From Litoribacter ruber (lineage in GTDB: Bacteria; Bacteroidota; Bacteroidia; Cytophagales; Cyclobacteriaceae), in the NCBI RefSeq assembly GCF_018500185.1, contig NZ_JAHBGI010000002.1:1-64000 (forward strand): 64,000 bases of DNA, written 5' to 3'. Of this stretch, positions 46,313-55,680 are shown piece after piece (positions within the stretch are counted from its first letter, which is position 1; every line of letters begins with the position of its first letter). The position numbers and the translations under genes were made by a program. The notes under the pieces are model-generated. The model searched no databases. It was not told where the DNA came from and worked only from the letters and a program-made list of their open reading frames with translations.

Positions 46313-49300
46313 ATGGCTTTCAACGAGGATTCTAGAGTTAAAATACCGGCAGTGCTGCACCTGGTGAGGTTGGGGTATACTTATCTTTCCCTTAAAGAGC
46401 AGCAGTGGGATCCGGAGACCAATATCTTTACAGATATTCTTTTTGAAAGGATCCATGGGCTTAATCCGGGGCTTTCGGAGGGGGATGTGGAGCGGATATA
46501 TGCGGAACTCTCGCTTTCGCTGGAAAATGAGGATCTGGGGAGGGCTTTTTACCAGAAGCTGACCGAGCAGAGCGGGATCAGGTTGATCGATTTTGAGGAT
46601 TTCGATAACAACCGCTTCCATGTGGTGACGGAACTTACCTACCGAAAGGATGAGGAGGAGTTCAGGCCGGATATCACGCTGCTCATTAATGGCATGCCCC
46701 TGGTCTTCATAGAGGTGAAGAAGCCCAACAACCGGGAGGGGATTTTGGCCGAACACAAGCGCATTAAAACCCGCTTCGAAAACAAGAAATTCAGGAAGTT
46801 TGTCAACCTTACCCAGTTGACGGTTTTCTCCAACAACATGGAGTATGACGACAATTCTCCTCAGGCCATAGAAGGGGCTTTCTATGCCACCTCGTCGTAT
46901 CAAAAACCGCAGTTCAATTACTTCAGGGAGGAACATTCCTTTGACCTTGCCAAAATCCTACAGCCCGAAGACGATGCGCTGGAGTCTTTTGTGCTGAAAG
47001 ATACCAACCTGGTCGGCATCAAGTATTCCAAGGAGTTTCTTCTCAACAAGAACCCCAACGGCCCAACCAACAGGATTTGCACTTCCCTCTTTCAGCGGGA
47101 GCGCCTAGCCTTTATCCTCCGATATGCCATTGTCTATGTGAAGAAGAAGCATTTGGAAAAGCATATCATGAGGTATCCGCAGCTATTTGCCACCAAAGCC
47201 ATCGCTTCCAAACTGGATGCGGGTATCCGAAAGGGCATCATCTGGCATACGCAGGGTAGTGGCAAAACCGCCTTAGCTTATTTCAATGTGAAGTTCCTGA
47301 CGGATTATTTCAGCAATCGGGGTGTGGTGCCCAAGTTTTATTTCATAGTAGATAGGCTTGACCTGCTCACCCAGGCAGCGGGGGAATTTAAGGACAGGGG
47401 GCTGGTTGTTCATACGGTCAATTCCAGGGAAGATTTTGCCAAAGACATCAAGGCCACCAGCGTTATCCACAACCACTCCGGAAGAGCCGAAATCACTGTG
47501 GTTAATATCCAGAAGTTCCAGGATGATCCCGATGTGGTGCGCAACACGGACTATCAGGTGAATATCCAGCGGGTTTACTTCTTGGATGAAGTGCACCGCA
47601 GTTACAATCCCAAAGGCAGCTTTCTGGCCAACCTCAAGGAATCCGATCCCAACTCTATCAAGATAGGCCTGACAGGCACCCCGTTGTTGGGTACGGATTA
47701 TAATTCAAGGGCCCTGTTCGGGGATTACATCCACAAGTATTATTACAATGCCTCCATAGCCGATGGCTATACCTTGCGACTGATCCGGGAGGAAATAGCA
47801 ACCAGCTACAAGCTAAAACTCAAGGAAGCTCTGGAAGAAATCGAGATCCTGAAGGGCAACGCCGACAAGAAAGTGGTGTATGCACATCATAAGTTTGTGG
47901 AGCCCATGCTGGATTACATTGTACGGGATTTTGAACAAGCCCGGATTACCATGAATGACGCTTCCATCGGGGGCATGGTTGTCTGCGATTCTTCGGATCA
48001 GGCGAAGATGATGTTTGAAATCTTTCAAGAAAAGTATGCCGAAAAGGAATTGGAGGAGGAGTTTGGGATGGCCGCTGAGCCGGTGCTTTCCTATAGCCGC
48101 CACAAAAACAGGATGAGCAAGGTTACTTCGGCTGCGCTGATTTTGCATGACATAGGCACCAAACAGGACCGGAAGGACCTGGTCGAGGATTTCAAGGATG
48201 GAAAGATTGATTTCCTCTTTGTCTACAACATGCTCCTGACCGGATTTGATGCCAAGCGCTTGAAGAAGCTTTACATCGGCCGGGTCATCAAGTCCCACAA
48301 CCTTTTGCAGACTTTGACCCGGGTAAACAGAACCTACAAGGAATTCAGATATGGTTACGTGGTGGATTTTGCGGATATCCAGAAGGAATTTGACAAGACC
48401 AACCGGGAGTATTTCAACGAGCTTCAGAATGAGTTGGGGGATGAGATGCAGCATTACTCCAACATCTTCAAGTCCGCTGAAGAGGTAGAAACAGAGATCC
48501 GGGAAATCAAGGAGGTGTTGTTTCACTATGATACTGAAAACAAAGAAGCCTTTTCCCAGCAGATCAGCCAGATCAACAGCCGGTCGGAGATGCTAAAGAT
48601 CACCAAGGCACTCAACGATGCCAAAAGCCTCTACAACCTTATCCGTTTGGGCGGAAATTATGACCTGCTGGAAAAGCTTGACTTCCAGCAATTGACGGTT
48701 CTATCCAGGGAAGCCAACGATAGGCTGGCCTTGATCAACACCAAAGAAGCCCTGGAGAAAAATGTAGATACCACCAATTTGCTTAATATTGCACTCGAGG
48801 ATGTCCTGTTTGCCTTTACCAAAGTCAAGGAAGAGGAAATGGTGCTGGCAGATAAACTGAAGGACACGCTTCAGCGCACCAGAGAAGCATTGGCGGGCAA
48901 TTTTGACCAAAGGGATCCGGTTTTTATCTCCCTTCGGGAGGAGTTGGAGCGCCTTTTCAAAAAGAAAAACCTCAATGAGGTGACCAAGGAGGAAATGGAG
49001 CTGAACATCCAAGCCTTGGACAAAATCCACCGCGAGGCAAAGGAATTGGAACGCAAGAACCAATTGCTGCGGGCCAAGTATGACAATGATGAAAAATATG
49101 CCCGGCTCCACAAGCGCCTGATGGAAAAGGACCCTTTGACCGACAGCGAGAGCAAACTGTTTGAGGCGCTGCAGGGGCTCAAGGAGGCGGTAGATGCCCA
49201 GATTCTGCAAAACTCCAGGATGCTCGAAAACGAGAGCTTTGTGGAAAAGATGATGGTGCGGCAAGTCATCGAACAATTGAAAAACAAATACCATCTGCCC

Positions 49301-49378
49301 CTGGATGCGGCCACTTCCAAGCGCATCAACAGCCTGATGGTGAAGGAATACATGAATGAATATTATGGAAGGATCTAG
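46313..49378 (+). CDS. hsdR: Type I restriction enzyme, R (motor/nuclease) subunit
   Basis: A 1021-residue HsdR. The N-terminal PD-(D/E)xK nuclease has Asp120 (FRPDITLL), Glu134 and Lys136 (IEVKK). The superfamily 2 motor has Walker A HTQGSGKT (Lys318) and the Walker B box DEVH (Asp425-His428), then TGTPLLG (motif III) and later QTLTRVNRTY (motif VI). The C-terminal third is helical and binds the methylase core. It translocates unmethylated DNA and cuts it. The ATG at 46313 is preferred to a TTG two codons upstream. hsdM follows after 32 bp. Confidence 0.93.
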   Translation: MAFNEDSRVKIPAVLHLVRLGYTYLSLKEQQWDPETNIFTDILFERIHGLNPGLSEGDVERIYAELSLSLENEDLGRAFYQKLTEQSGIRLIDFEDFDNNRFHVVTELTYRKDEEEFRPDITLLINGMPLVFIEVKKPNNREGILAEHKRIKTRFENKKFRKFVNLTQLTVFSNNMEYDDNSPQAIEGAFYATSSYQKPQFNYFREEHSFDLAKILQPEDDALESFVLKDTNLVGIKYSKEFLLNKNPNGPTNRICTSLFQRERLAFILRYAIVYVKKKHLEKHIMRYPQLFATKAIASKLDAGIRKGIIWHTQGSGKTALAYFNVKFLTDYFSNRGVVPKFYFIVDRLDLLTQAAGEFKDRGLVVHTVNSREDFAKDIKATSVIHNHSGRAEITVVNIQKFQDDPDVVRNTDYQVNIQRVYFLDEVHRSYNPKGSFLANLKESDPNSIKIGLTGTPLLGTDYNSRALFGDYIHKYYYNASIADGYTLRLIREEIATSYKLKLKEALEEIEILKGNADKKVVYAHHKFVEPMLDYIVRDFEQARITMNDASIGGMVVCDSSDQAKMMFEIFQEKYAEKELEEEFGMAAEPVLSYSRHKNRMSKVTSAALILHDIGTKQDRKDLVEDFKDGKIDFLFVYNMLLTGFDAKRLKKLYIGRVIKSHNLLQTLTRVNRTYKEFRYGYVVDFADIQKEFDKTNREYFNELQNELGDEMQHYSNIFKSAEEVETEIREIKEVLFHYDTENKEAFSQQISQINSRSEMLKITKALNDAKSLYNLIRLGGNYDLLEKLDFQQLTVLSREANDRLALINTKEALEKNVDTTNLLNIALEDVLFAFTKVKEEEMVLADKLKDTLQRTREALAGNFDQRDPVFISLREELERLFKKKNLNEVTKEEMELNIQALDKIHREAKELERKNQLLRAKYDNDEKYARLHKRLMEKDPLTDSESKLFEALQGLKEAVDAQILQNSRMLENESFVEKMMVRQVIEQLKNKYHLPLDAATSKRINSLMVKEYMNEYYGRI

Positions 49379-49410
49379 GACTTCCATTTCCCAATAGCTT
49401 AAAATTAAAT

Positions 49411-51033
49411 ATGACCCCTACAGTAGTTTTTGAGAAAGACACAAAAGCACTTATTGATAGCCTGAAAAGTGTATGCGCCAATTATGGATTGGGCAACGAC
49501 GGCAACGAGTTTAAAATCATCACGCAGGTTTTCTTATACAAGTTTCTGAACGACAAGTTTGTACATGAGGTCAAAAAACTTGACCCAAAGATAGCCGAGG
49601 CCGAAAATTGGGAGGCCGTACTAAAAAGCTACCCTGCAGAAGAGTATGAAATGCTCTTGATGCAGATGAGCGAAAGCACCGCCCGCCTGCAGCCCGAGCA
49701 TTTGATTTCAAGCCTTTTCCACCAGCAGGACAAGCCCAAGTTTTCCGAAATCTTTGACAATACCCTGCTGGATATCGCCAAGGAAAACAGCGACATCTTT
49801 TCGGTGGTGACCAATGGGGGCGAAAAGGTGGTACTATTTGAAAACATCAGCAAGTACGTGACCGATCAGCGGGATGAGTTCTGCCGGGCCATCATCAACA
49901 AGCTCATCAATTTCAGTTTTGAGCATATCTTCCACCAGAAGTTTGATTTCTACGCCACCATTTTCGAATACCTGATCAAGGATTACAACACCAACAGTGG
50001 GGGCAAATACGCCGAGTACTTCACCCCGCATGCCGTGGCCAAAATCATGGCCAAGTGTCTGGTGCAGGAAGAGGTGAGCAACGTGACCTGTTATGATCCA
50101 TCGGCGGGATCCGGGACCCTTCTGATGAACCTGGCCCATGAGATAGGGGAGAACAAGTGTAGTCTTTACTCCCAAGACATATCCCAAAAGTCCTCCAACC
50201 TGCTGCGGCTAAACCTTATCCTAAATGATCTGGTGCATTCGATTCCAAATATTGTCAAGGGCAACACCATCCTGGACCCTTACCACAGGGACCCTTCCGG
50301 AGCCCTGCAGCAATTCGATTACATCGTTTCCAACCCGCCGTTCAAGCTCGACTTTTCCGATTTTGTGCAGGATCTGGACAGAAAGGAGAATGCAGAACGC
50401 TTTTTCGCTGGTTTTCCCAATGTGCCTAAGACCAAAAAGGAAAGCATGGCCATCTACCTGATGTTTTTGCAGCACATCATGTTTTCGCTAAATGAAAAGG
50501 GCAAGGCGGCCATCGTGGTGCCGACAGGTTTCATCACCGCCCAAAAAGGCATAGAAAAGTCCATCCGGGAGCGCATGGTAGAACAAAAGATGCTGGCAGG
50601 AGTGGTGAGTATGCCGAGCAATATCTTCGCTACCACCGGCACCAACGTATCGGTGATTTTCCTCGACAAGCAAAACAAGGGCGATGTGGTGCTGATAGAT
50701 GCCTCTGGGTTGGGAACTACCGTGAAGGAAGGCAAGAACCAGAAAACCCTTCTTTCCCCTGATGAGGAAGACCACATCATCGCCACCTTCAACAAAAAGG
50801 AAGCAGTGGATGATTTTTCGGTGGTGGTAAGCTATGAGGACATCAAGGCCAAAAACTATTCCCTGAGTGCAGGGCAGTATTTTGAGGTGAAGATTGAGTA
50901 TGTGGATATTACGGAGAGGGAGTTTGAAGCGAAGCTGAAGGGGTTTGAAGATAAATTAGCAGATTTGTTCACTAAATCTAATGAGCTTGAGAAGGAGATT
51001 CAGGAAAATATAAAAAGCTTGAAATATGAGTAA
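49411..51033 (+). CDS. hsdM: Type I restriction-modification system, M (methyltransferase) subunit
   Basis: A 540-residue N6-adenine methyltransferase. An N-terminal helical bundle (about 1-150) precedes the catalytic domain: AEYFTPHAVAKIM, motif I DPSAGSGTL (Asp229) for SAM binding and motif IV NPPF (Asn308-Phe311) for catalysis. A C-terminal coiled-coil-like stretch (KGFEDKLADLFTKSNELEKEI) contacts HsdS. It methylates the adenine in the target chosen by HsdS and also supports restriction by HsdR. It overlaps hsdS by eight bases. Confidence 0.93.
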   Translation: MTPTVVFEKDTKALIDSLKSVCANYGLGNDGNEFKIITQVFLYKFLNDKFVHEVKKLDPKIAEAENWEAVLKSYPAEEYEMLLMQMSESTARLQPEHLISSLFHQQDKPKFSEIFDNTLLDIAKENSDIFSVVTNGGEKVVLFENISKYVTDQRDEFCRAIINKLINFSFEHIFHQKFDFYATIFEYLIKDYNTNSGGKYAEYFTPHAVAKIMAKCLVQEEVSNVTCYDPSAGSGTLLMNLAHEIGENKCSLYSQDISQKSSNLLRLNLILNDLVHSIPNIVKGNTILDPYHRDPSGALQQFDYIVSNPPFKLDFSDFVQDLDRKENAERFFAGFPNVPKTKKESMAIYLMFLQHIMFSLNEKGKAAIVVPTGFITAQKGIEKSIRERMVEQKMLAGVVSMPSNIFATTGTNVSVIFLDKQNKGDVVLIDASGLGTTVKEGKNQKTLLSPDEEDHIIATFNKKEAVDDFSVVVSYEDIKAKNYSLSAGQYFEVKIEYVDITEREFEAKLKGFEDKLADLFTKSNELEKEIQENIKSLKYE

Positions 51034-52327
51034 ATTAAAAACCTATAAATTCAGCAATTTATATAGAATGAGTTCAGGAATATCTTCCAGACCTGAACAA
51101 GCTGGACATGGAGCTCCTTTTCTGTCTTTTAGTACAGCTTTTAACAATTACTTTTTACCAGAAAACCTACCTGATTTGATGGATACGTCAGAGAAGGAAA
51201 AAACTGTCTACTCGATAAAAAGTGGTGATATTTTTTTAACGAGGACTAGTGAAACCTTGGATGAATTGGGAATGAGTTCTGTTGCCATTAAAGATTATGA
51301 AATGGCTTCATTCAGTGGATTCCTTAAAAGATTAAGACCCACTCAAGAGGATATTACCTATCCAAAGTACATGGCATTTTATTTACGGAGTAAATTGTTT
51401 AGAAAAACAATGACCAATAATGCTATTATGACTTTACGGGCCAGTCTAAATGAGCAGATTTTTTCTTATCTGGATTTGGTGCTTCCGGAATTTGAAGAGC
51501 AGAAGAAGATAGGAGATTTCCTTTTTCAATTAAATTCGAAAATCGACCTCAACAACAAGATCAACACCGAGCTGGAAGGGATGGCCAAGCTGATCTATGA
51601 TTACTGGTTTGTGCAGTTTGACTTCCCCATCTCCGTCGCCCAGGCCCAAGCCATGGGCAATCCTGCACTCAAAGGCAAGCCCTACAAAAGCTCCGGCGGC
51701 AAAATGGTCTGGAACAAGGAGCTGAAAAGGGAAGTGCCTGAGGGGTGGGCTAAGGGTAAACTGAAGGATGTTTTGGATTTTAATTATGGGAAACCATTAA
51801 AAAAAGAAGTTAGGAGTGGAAGTGGGTTTCCTGTCGTAGGCTCTGGGGGGATAGTGGGGTATCACAACAAAGCTTTAGTGAAAGGTCCTGGGATAGTTGT
51901 GGGAAGAAAAGGAACTGTAGGGAATATCACCTATTTATATACAGATTTTTTTCCCATAGATACATCATATTATGTAGAACCTAAAGATAATTTAGAAATT
52001 CAATACTTTTATTTCTTATTAAATACCCTCGGTTTACAAATGATGAATAGTGATAGTGCTGTTCCTGGTCTAAATAGAGAGAGAGCTTTGGGGACAGATA
52101 TTCTTATTTGTGATAATAAATTAGTACAAAAATTTAATCAAACCGTCAGTCCTTTTTTTAAAAAAGCAAGTCAATTACTTGAAGAAAACGAACAATTAGC
52201 TTCTTTGAGAGACTGGCTGCTGCCGATGTTGATGAATGGCCAGGTGAAGGTGGGGGAGCAGTATCCGGAAGGTAAGGAGGAGCTATCTGTGGCTGCGGAG
52301 CCGGAGGTGGGGTATGGCGGGGAGTAA
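51026..52327 (+). CDS. hsdS: Type I restriction-modification system, S (specificity) subunit
   Basis: A 433-residue HsdS with two target-recognition domains (about 1-165 and 240-405), each followed by a conserved helical spacer: PEFEEQKKIGDFLFQLNSKIDLNNKIN and the matching VQKFNQ...FFKKASQLLEENEQLASLRDWLLP. The central YDYWFVQFDFP segment is typical. TRD sequences set the DNA target, which cannot be predicted by eye. The TRD-coding segments (51040-51480 and 51760-52140) are clearly more AT-rich than the spacer, the usual mark of exchange of recognition modules. Confidence 0.92.
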   Translation: MSKLKTYKFSNLYRMSSGISSRPEQAGHGAPFLSFSTAFNNYFLPENLPDLMDTSEKEKTVYSIKSGDIFLTRTSETLDELGMSSVAIKDYEMASFSGFLKRLRPTQEDITYPKYMAFYLRSKLFRKTMTNNAIMTLRASLNEQIFSYLDLVLPEFEEQKKIGDFLFQLNSKIDLNNKINTELEGMAKLIYDYWFVQFDFPISVAQAQAMGNPALKGKPYKSSGGKMVWNKELKREVPEGWAKGKLKDVLDFNYGKPLKKEVRSGSGFPVVGSGGIVGYHNKALVKGPGIVVGRKGTVGNITYLYTDFFPIDTSYYVEPKDNLEIQYFYFLLNTLGLQMMNSDSAVPGLNRERALGTDILICDNKLVQKFNQTVSPFFKKASQLLEENEQLASLRDWLLPMLMNGQVKVGEQYPEGKEELSVAAEPEVGYGGE

Positions 52328-52329
52328 TT

Positions 52330-53043
52330 ATGGATTTAAAAGACGCGATAGAAAAAGGAATTGCGAGTGACCTCTTCCTAAGCCAGCGGCATTACTTTGT
52401 GTATAGGTCCATTGGGGAACATTATAATCTTCTGGATTCACTGGAAAAATCTTCCGATCAGGAATTGATGGGGTATCTGCAATCTTCGGCCCAGGATCTT
52501 TGTGTTTTGCATCTTGCGAAAGTTTATGATAATGCCCATTCAAAATATAAAATCAGGTCAATTAAAGGACTACTACAAGAAGCTTTCAAATTGCAATTGA
52601 CCGATGTAATCCATCTAAAATATGCCGATAATATTCATTGCTTAGGCAAATTATCAGACTACAATCTTGATTGGGACGGGACAATACCCCAAATAGATTT
52701 ACTGAGATATTTAAAAGCCGTCCTGGATTCAGAGGTTATAGAGTCCAAAGTTAAAAACCTTAAATTTGCTAGAAACAAATACATTGCACATAATGAACAT
52801 AACCTATCAGATCCCGGGCTTGATTCTTTTTGGGATGATGTAAGGTTTCTTCAGGATATCGCATCCCTTTACTTGCGAATAATCGGTAGGCATTTTTTAG
52901 GATCTGAATATTTCCAGTTTGAAGCAAGGGGAAATGATCACGTTCATTTTGGATTATTTTCTAGTGTTTGGTGGGTTTACGAGCAGCTAGAAAGAGTTTT
53001 AGGAAAAGAAGACCTGGTGTATTGGTGGAATGGAGATGATTAA
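52330..53043 (+). CDS. HEPN (AbiU2-like) protein coupled to the type I system
   Basis: A 237-residue, mostly helical protein starting two bases after hsdS stops, so it is part of the hsd operon. DLCVLHLAKVYDNAHSKYKIRSI followed by ARNKYIAHNEHN gives the Rx4-6H signature of HEPN domains (Arg148 to His154), in the arrangement seen in HEPN_AbiU2-type abortive-infection proteins. HEPN proteins are typically RNases. It may be a second line of defence when restriction fails. Family assignment is by motif and context only. Confidence 0.6.
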   Translation: MDLKDAIEKGIASDLFLSQRHYFVYRSIGEHYNLLDSLEKSSDQELMGYLQSSAQDLCVLHLAKVYDNAHSKYKIRSIKGLLQEAFKLQLTDVIHLKYADNIHCLGKLSDYNLDWDGTIPQIDLLRYLKAVLDSEVIESKVKNLKFARNKYIAHNEHNLSDPGLDSFWDDVRFLQDIASLYLRIIGRHFLGSEYFQFEARGNDHVHFGLFSSVWWVYEQLERVLGKEDLVYWWNGDD

Positions 53044-53255
53044 TTTTCCTTCAACTTAGAAGCGGGCACATTCTGTCCATTCGCTTTTTTGGTTCATTCC
53101 AAGGTTTTCCATAAATCAAAAAAGCCTTTAACGCTCCAAGTCAAAGCAGTCGAGAAATCAGTACGATTAAGAGGGTGTTCCTGAAAGTGCAGGCTTAGGA
53201 CATAACTGTAAACCATTTGGCTACTAAGGAAATGTGAAAGTCAAGCCTATCCGAA

Positions 53256-53543
53256 ATGAAAGACCGGTATATCGGGCAGGAGGGAACTCCTGAGCGGGAT
53301 GCCTATGAGTACGAACTTAGAATGGAGGTGCTGGGCAAAATGATAAAGACTGCCCGGAAAGAGCGGAATTTGACCCAAGAGCAGTTGGGCAAACTCGTCG
53401 GGGTACAGAAATCACAAATATCCAAATTGGAAAGTAGTGCAAACAGTGCAACCATCGGCACTATTTTAAAAGTGTTCAAAGCATTAAAAGCAGAAATAAA
53501 CTTTCATGTAAAAATTGAAGACAATTTTGTAAAACTGGCCTAG
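53256..53543 (+). CDS. XRE-family helix-turn-helix regulator (HigA-like antitoxin)
   Basis: A 95-residue protein. An N-terminal stretch (GTPERDAYEYELRMEVLGKMIKTAR) leads into a Cro/C1-type HTH: NLTQEQLGKLVGVQKSQISKLE, then a short beta end (EINFHVKIED). This architecture is that of HigA antitoxins, whose RelE-like toxin usually lies just upstream. The 212 bp upstream (53044-53255) contain no toxin frame, so it is orphan here. It may regulate the neighbouring hsd operon, a guess. Confidence 0.78.
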   Translation: MKDRYIGQEGTPERDAYEYELRMEVLGKMIKTARKERNLTQEQLGKLVGVQKSQISKLESSANSATIGTILKVFKALKAEINFHVKIEDNFVKLA

Positions 53544-53603
53544 AGAATTTATGCTGTAATTCTTGAATTTCTGGTTGAAAGAGCGGGCTTCTCTTAATTT
53601 TTG

Positions 53604-53611
53604 TATTTTTG
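53604..53611 (+). promoter_or_regulatory. Bacteroidota -7 promoter element of the CHY gene
   Basis: TATTTTTG is an exact match to TAnnTTTG, 31 bases before the ATG at 53643. A TTG occurs upstream but at longer than ideal spacing. Confidence 0.45.
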
Positions 53612-53642
53612 CTCTCATTAAACATTTAGCCCAACCTACCCC

Positions 53643-54086
53643 ATGAATAAAACCCTTTTCACTCTTCTTTTCCTGTTCCTTTTTTCCATAGGCAATGCTT
53701 TTGCCCAGGAAAAGGAACCTGAAGTATTCAACCTGGTCAAAATCGGGGATGTCAATGTCTTCGGCAAATCGGTCGACAACCATACCCGCTGTGTGCACTG
53801 GCACTCGGCACTGGATATCATCGCCATCAAATTCAAATGCTGCGACAAATATTATCCCTGTTTTTCCTGTCATGAGGAGGAGGCCGACCATGAGCATGAG
53901 GTGTGGCCGAAGGATGAGTTTGATGAAAAGGCGATCCTGTGTGGGGCATGCGGGCATGAGCTGAGTATAAGGGAGTATATGGATTCGGAGAATACGTGTC
54001 CTAAATGCGAGGCGAGTTTTAACCCGGGGTGTAGTAATCATTATCATTTGTACTTTGATGTAGCCACAAAGGCGGGAAGGCGCTAA
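53643..54086 (+). CDS. Exported CHY zinc-finger protein
   Basis: A 147-residue protein with a CHY zinc-finger domain at about 45-135: VDNHTRCVHWHS, DIIAIKFKCCDKYYPCFSCHEE, AILCGACGHELSI, CPKCEASFNPGCSNHYHLYF, with the full set of Cys and His ligands. The family usually is a cytoplasmic protein of about 100 residues; here it carries a clear signal peptide (MNKTLFTLLFLFLFSIGNAFAQ). The last residues (VATKAGRR) and the stop codon come from the first unit of the following repeat array, so the original C-terminus has been replaced. Function is unknown. Confidence 0.75.
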   Translation: MNKTLFTLLFLFLFSIGNAFAQEKEPEVFNLVKIGDVNVFGKSVDNHTRCVHWHSALDIIAIKFKCCDKYYPCFSCHEEEADHEHEVWPKDEFDEKAILCGACGHELSIREYMDSENTCPKCEASFNPGCSNHYHLYFDVATKAGRR

Positions 54087-55030
54087 GTTTTAGGGAAGAA
54101 GGTTTTTGGCCACTAAGGCGCAAAGGCGCTAAGTTTTTAGGGAAGAAGGTTTTGGGCCACTAAGGCGCAAGGGGCGCTAAGTTTTTAGGGAAGAAGGTTT
54201 TGAGCCACTAAGGCGCGGAGGCGCTAAGTTTTTAGGGGAGAAGGTTTTTGGCCACTAAGGCGCCAGGGGCGCTAAGTTTTTAGGGTAGAAGGTTTTGGGC
54301 CACTAAGGCGCAAGGGGCGCTCAGTTTTTTAGGGGAGAAGGGTTTTGGCCACTAAGGCGCAAGGGGCGCTAAGTTTGTAGGGAAGAAGGTTTTGAGCCAC
54401 TAAGGCGCGGAGGCGCTAAGTTTTTAGGGGAGAAGGGTTTTGGCCACTAAGGCGCAAGGGGCGCTAAGTTTGTAGGGAAGAAGGTTTTGAGCCACTAAGG
54501 CGCGGAGGCGCTAAGTTTTTAGGGGAGAAGGGTTTTGGCCACTAAGGCGCAAGGGGCGCTAAGTTTTTAGGGGAGAAGGTTTTGGGCCACTAAGGCGCGG
54601 AGGCGCTAAGTTTTTTATGGAAGAAGGTTTTTGGCCACTAAGGCGCAAGGGGCGCTTGTTTTAGGGGAGAAGGTTTTGGGCCACTAAGGCGCGGAGGCGC
54701 TATGTTTTTTCTGGAAGAAGGTTTTTGGCCACTAAGGCGCGGAGGCGCTATGTTTTTTCTGGAAGAAGGTTTTTGGCCACTAAGGCGCGGAGGCGCTATG
54801 TTTTTTCTGGAAGAAGGTTTTTGGCCACTAAGGCGCGGAGGCGCTATGTTTTTTCTGGAAGAAGGTTTTTGGCCACTAAGGCGCGGAGGCGCTATGTTTT
54901 TTCTGGAAGAAGGTTTTTGGCCACTAAGGCGCGGAGGCGCTATGTTTTTTCTGGAAGAAGGTTTTTGGCCACTAAGGCGCTAGGGGCGCTAAGTTTTTAG
55001 GGAAGAAGGTTTTGAGCCACTAAGGCGCGA
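54060..55030. repeat. Tandem array of about 48-bp GCCACTAAGGCGC units
   Basis: Roughly twenty degenerate units with the order GGCCACTAAGGCGC, GxAGGCGCTAAG, TTTTTAGGGAAGAAGGTTTT. Units vary between 46 and 49 bp in the left part and become identical in the right part (54702-54989). It begins inside the end of the CHY gene. A final TTTGTGCCTTAGGGTCTTAG near 55055-55075 is in opposite orientation. Confidence 0.88.
54702..54989 (+). repeat. Six perfect 48-bp repeats open in two frames
   Basis: Six essentially identical 48-bp units, each starting ATGTTTTTTCTGGAAGAAGG. As 48 is divisible by three and no stop falls in two of the frames, the array reads as repeated MFFLEEGFWPLRRGGA or ATKARRRYVFSGRRFL. 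This reflects recent unit expansion and not a recognisable gene. Confidence 0.8.
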
Positions 55031-55088
55031 AGACCCAAAGTTTTTTTTTTCTCTTTGTGCCTTAGGGTCTTAGTGGCCAGTAAAAAAA

Positions 55089-55480
55089 TCACCTCTTAAA
55101 TCTTCTGATACCATTTTTGATTAGGGGAACTTTGAAATTTATGAGGTAGCCCAGGTTAAGGTTTGTAAGTTTTAGGTGACTGATGATCTGGGCTTCCCAG
55201 ACGGGATTTACAGCGTCTACAGCTTTCAATTCCACAATAACTGAATCTTCGACCAGCAAATCCAATCTTAAGCCCTCGTCGAAACTAATCCCATCATATA
55301 CAATGGGGATTGTCACCTGCCTTTTTACATTAAATCCGACTTTATTTAATTCATGGGCTAGGCAAACTTCATAACCCTTTCTAAAAGTCCAGGGCCAAGT
55401 TTTACGTGAATATTGTAAGCAGCGTTTACAATCGCTTTTCCAATTTTTTCCTCTTTTTCGGTTAAATCCAAAAATTCCAT
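55089..55480 (-). pseudogene. GxxExxY family gene, frameshifted
   Basis: The first frame (ATG at 55480) reads KIGKAIVNAAYNIHVKLGPGLLE and stops at 55358. A single missing base near 55375 separates it from the second frame, which continues YEVCLAHELNKVGF, LRLDLLVEDSVIVELKAV and ends at 55089. Restoring one T (GTTTATGAA for GTTATGAA) gives the hallmark GPGLLExVYE. The family is about 130 residues with a PD-(D/E)xK-like core (Asp and ExK visible); function unknown. Confidence 0.78.
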
Positions 55481-55574
55481 ACCAAGATTTTAAAAAATAA
55501 ATAAAAAAATAACTTGCTAACAGTGAGTCAATTTAGTGAAAAAAATATTGTGATATATAAATGCGGAAAGTTTT

Positions 55575-55680
55575 TTATTGCCACTAAGGCGCGAAGGCAC
55601 TAAGTTTTTATTCTTTGCCACTAAGGCGCGAAGACGCTAAGGATTTCTTTTGCGCCTTCGGGCCTTTGTGGCAGGTTTTT
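55575..55680. repeat. GCCACTAAGGCGC hairpin repeat
   Basis: Two direct copies of TTGCCACTAAGGCGCGAAG followed by the inverted TTTGCGCCTTCGGGCCTTTG, which can fold back on them. It lies right after the TonB-like gene's stop (minus strand) and may work as a transcription end. Confidence 0.65.

Noticed and set aside
53234-53256. KVKPIRNE reading upstream of the XRE gene as a HigA remnant
   Set aside because: Only about eight residues match the start of another HigA type, which is too short to call.
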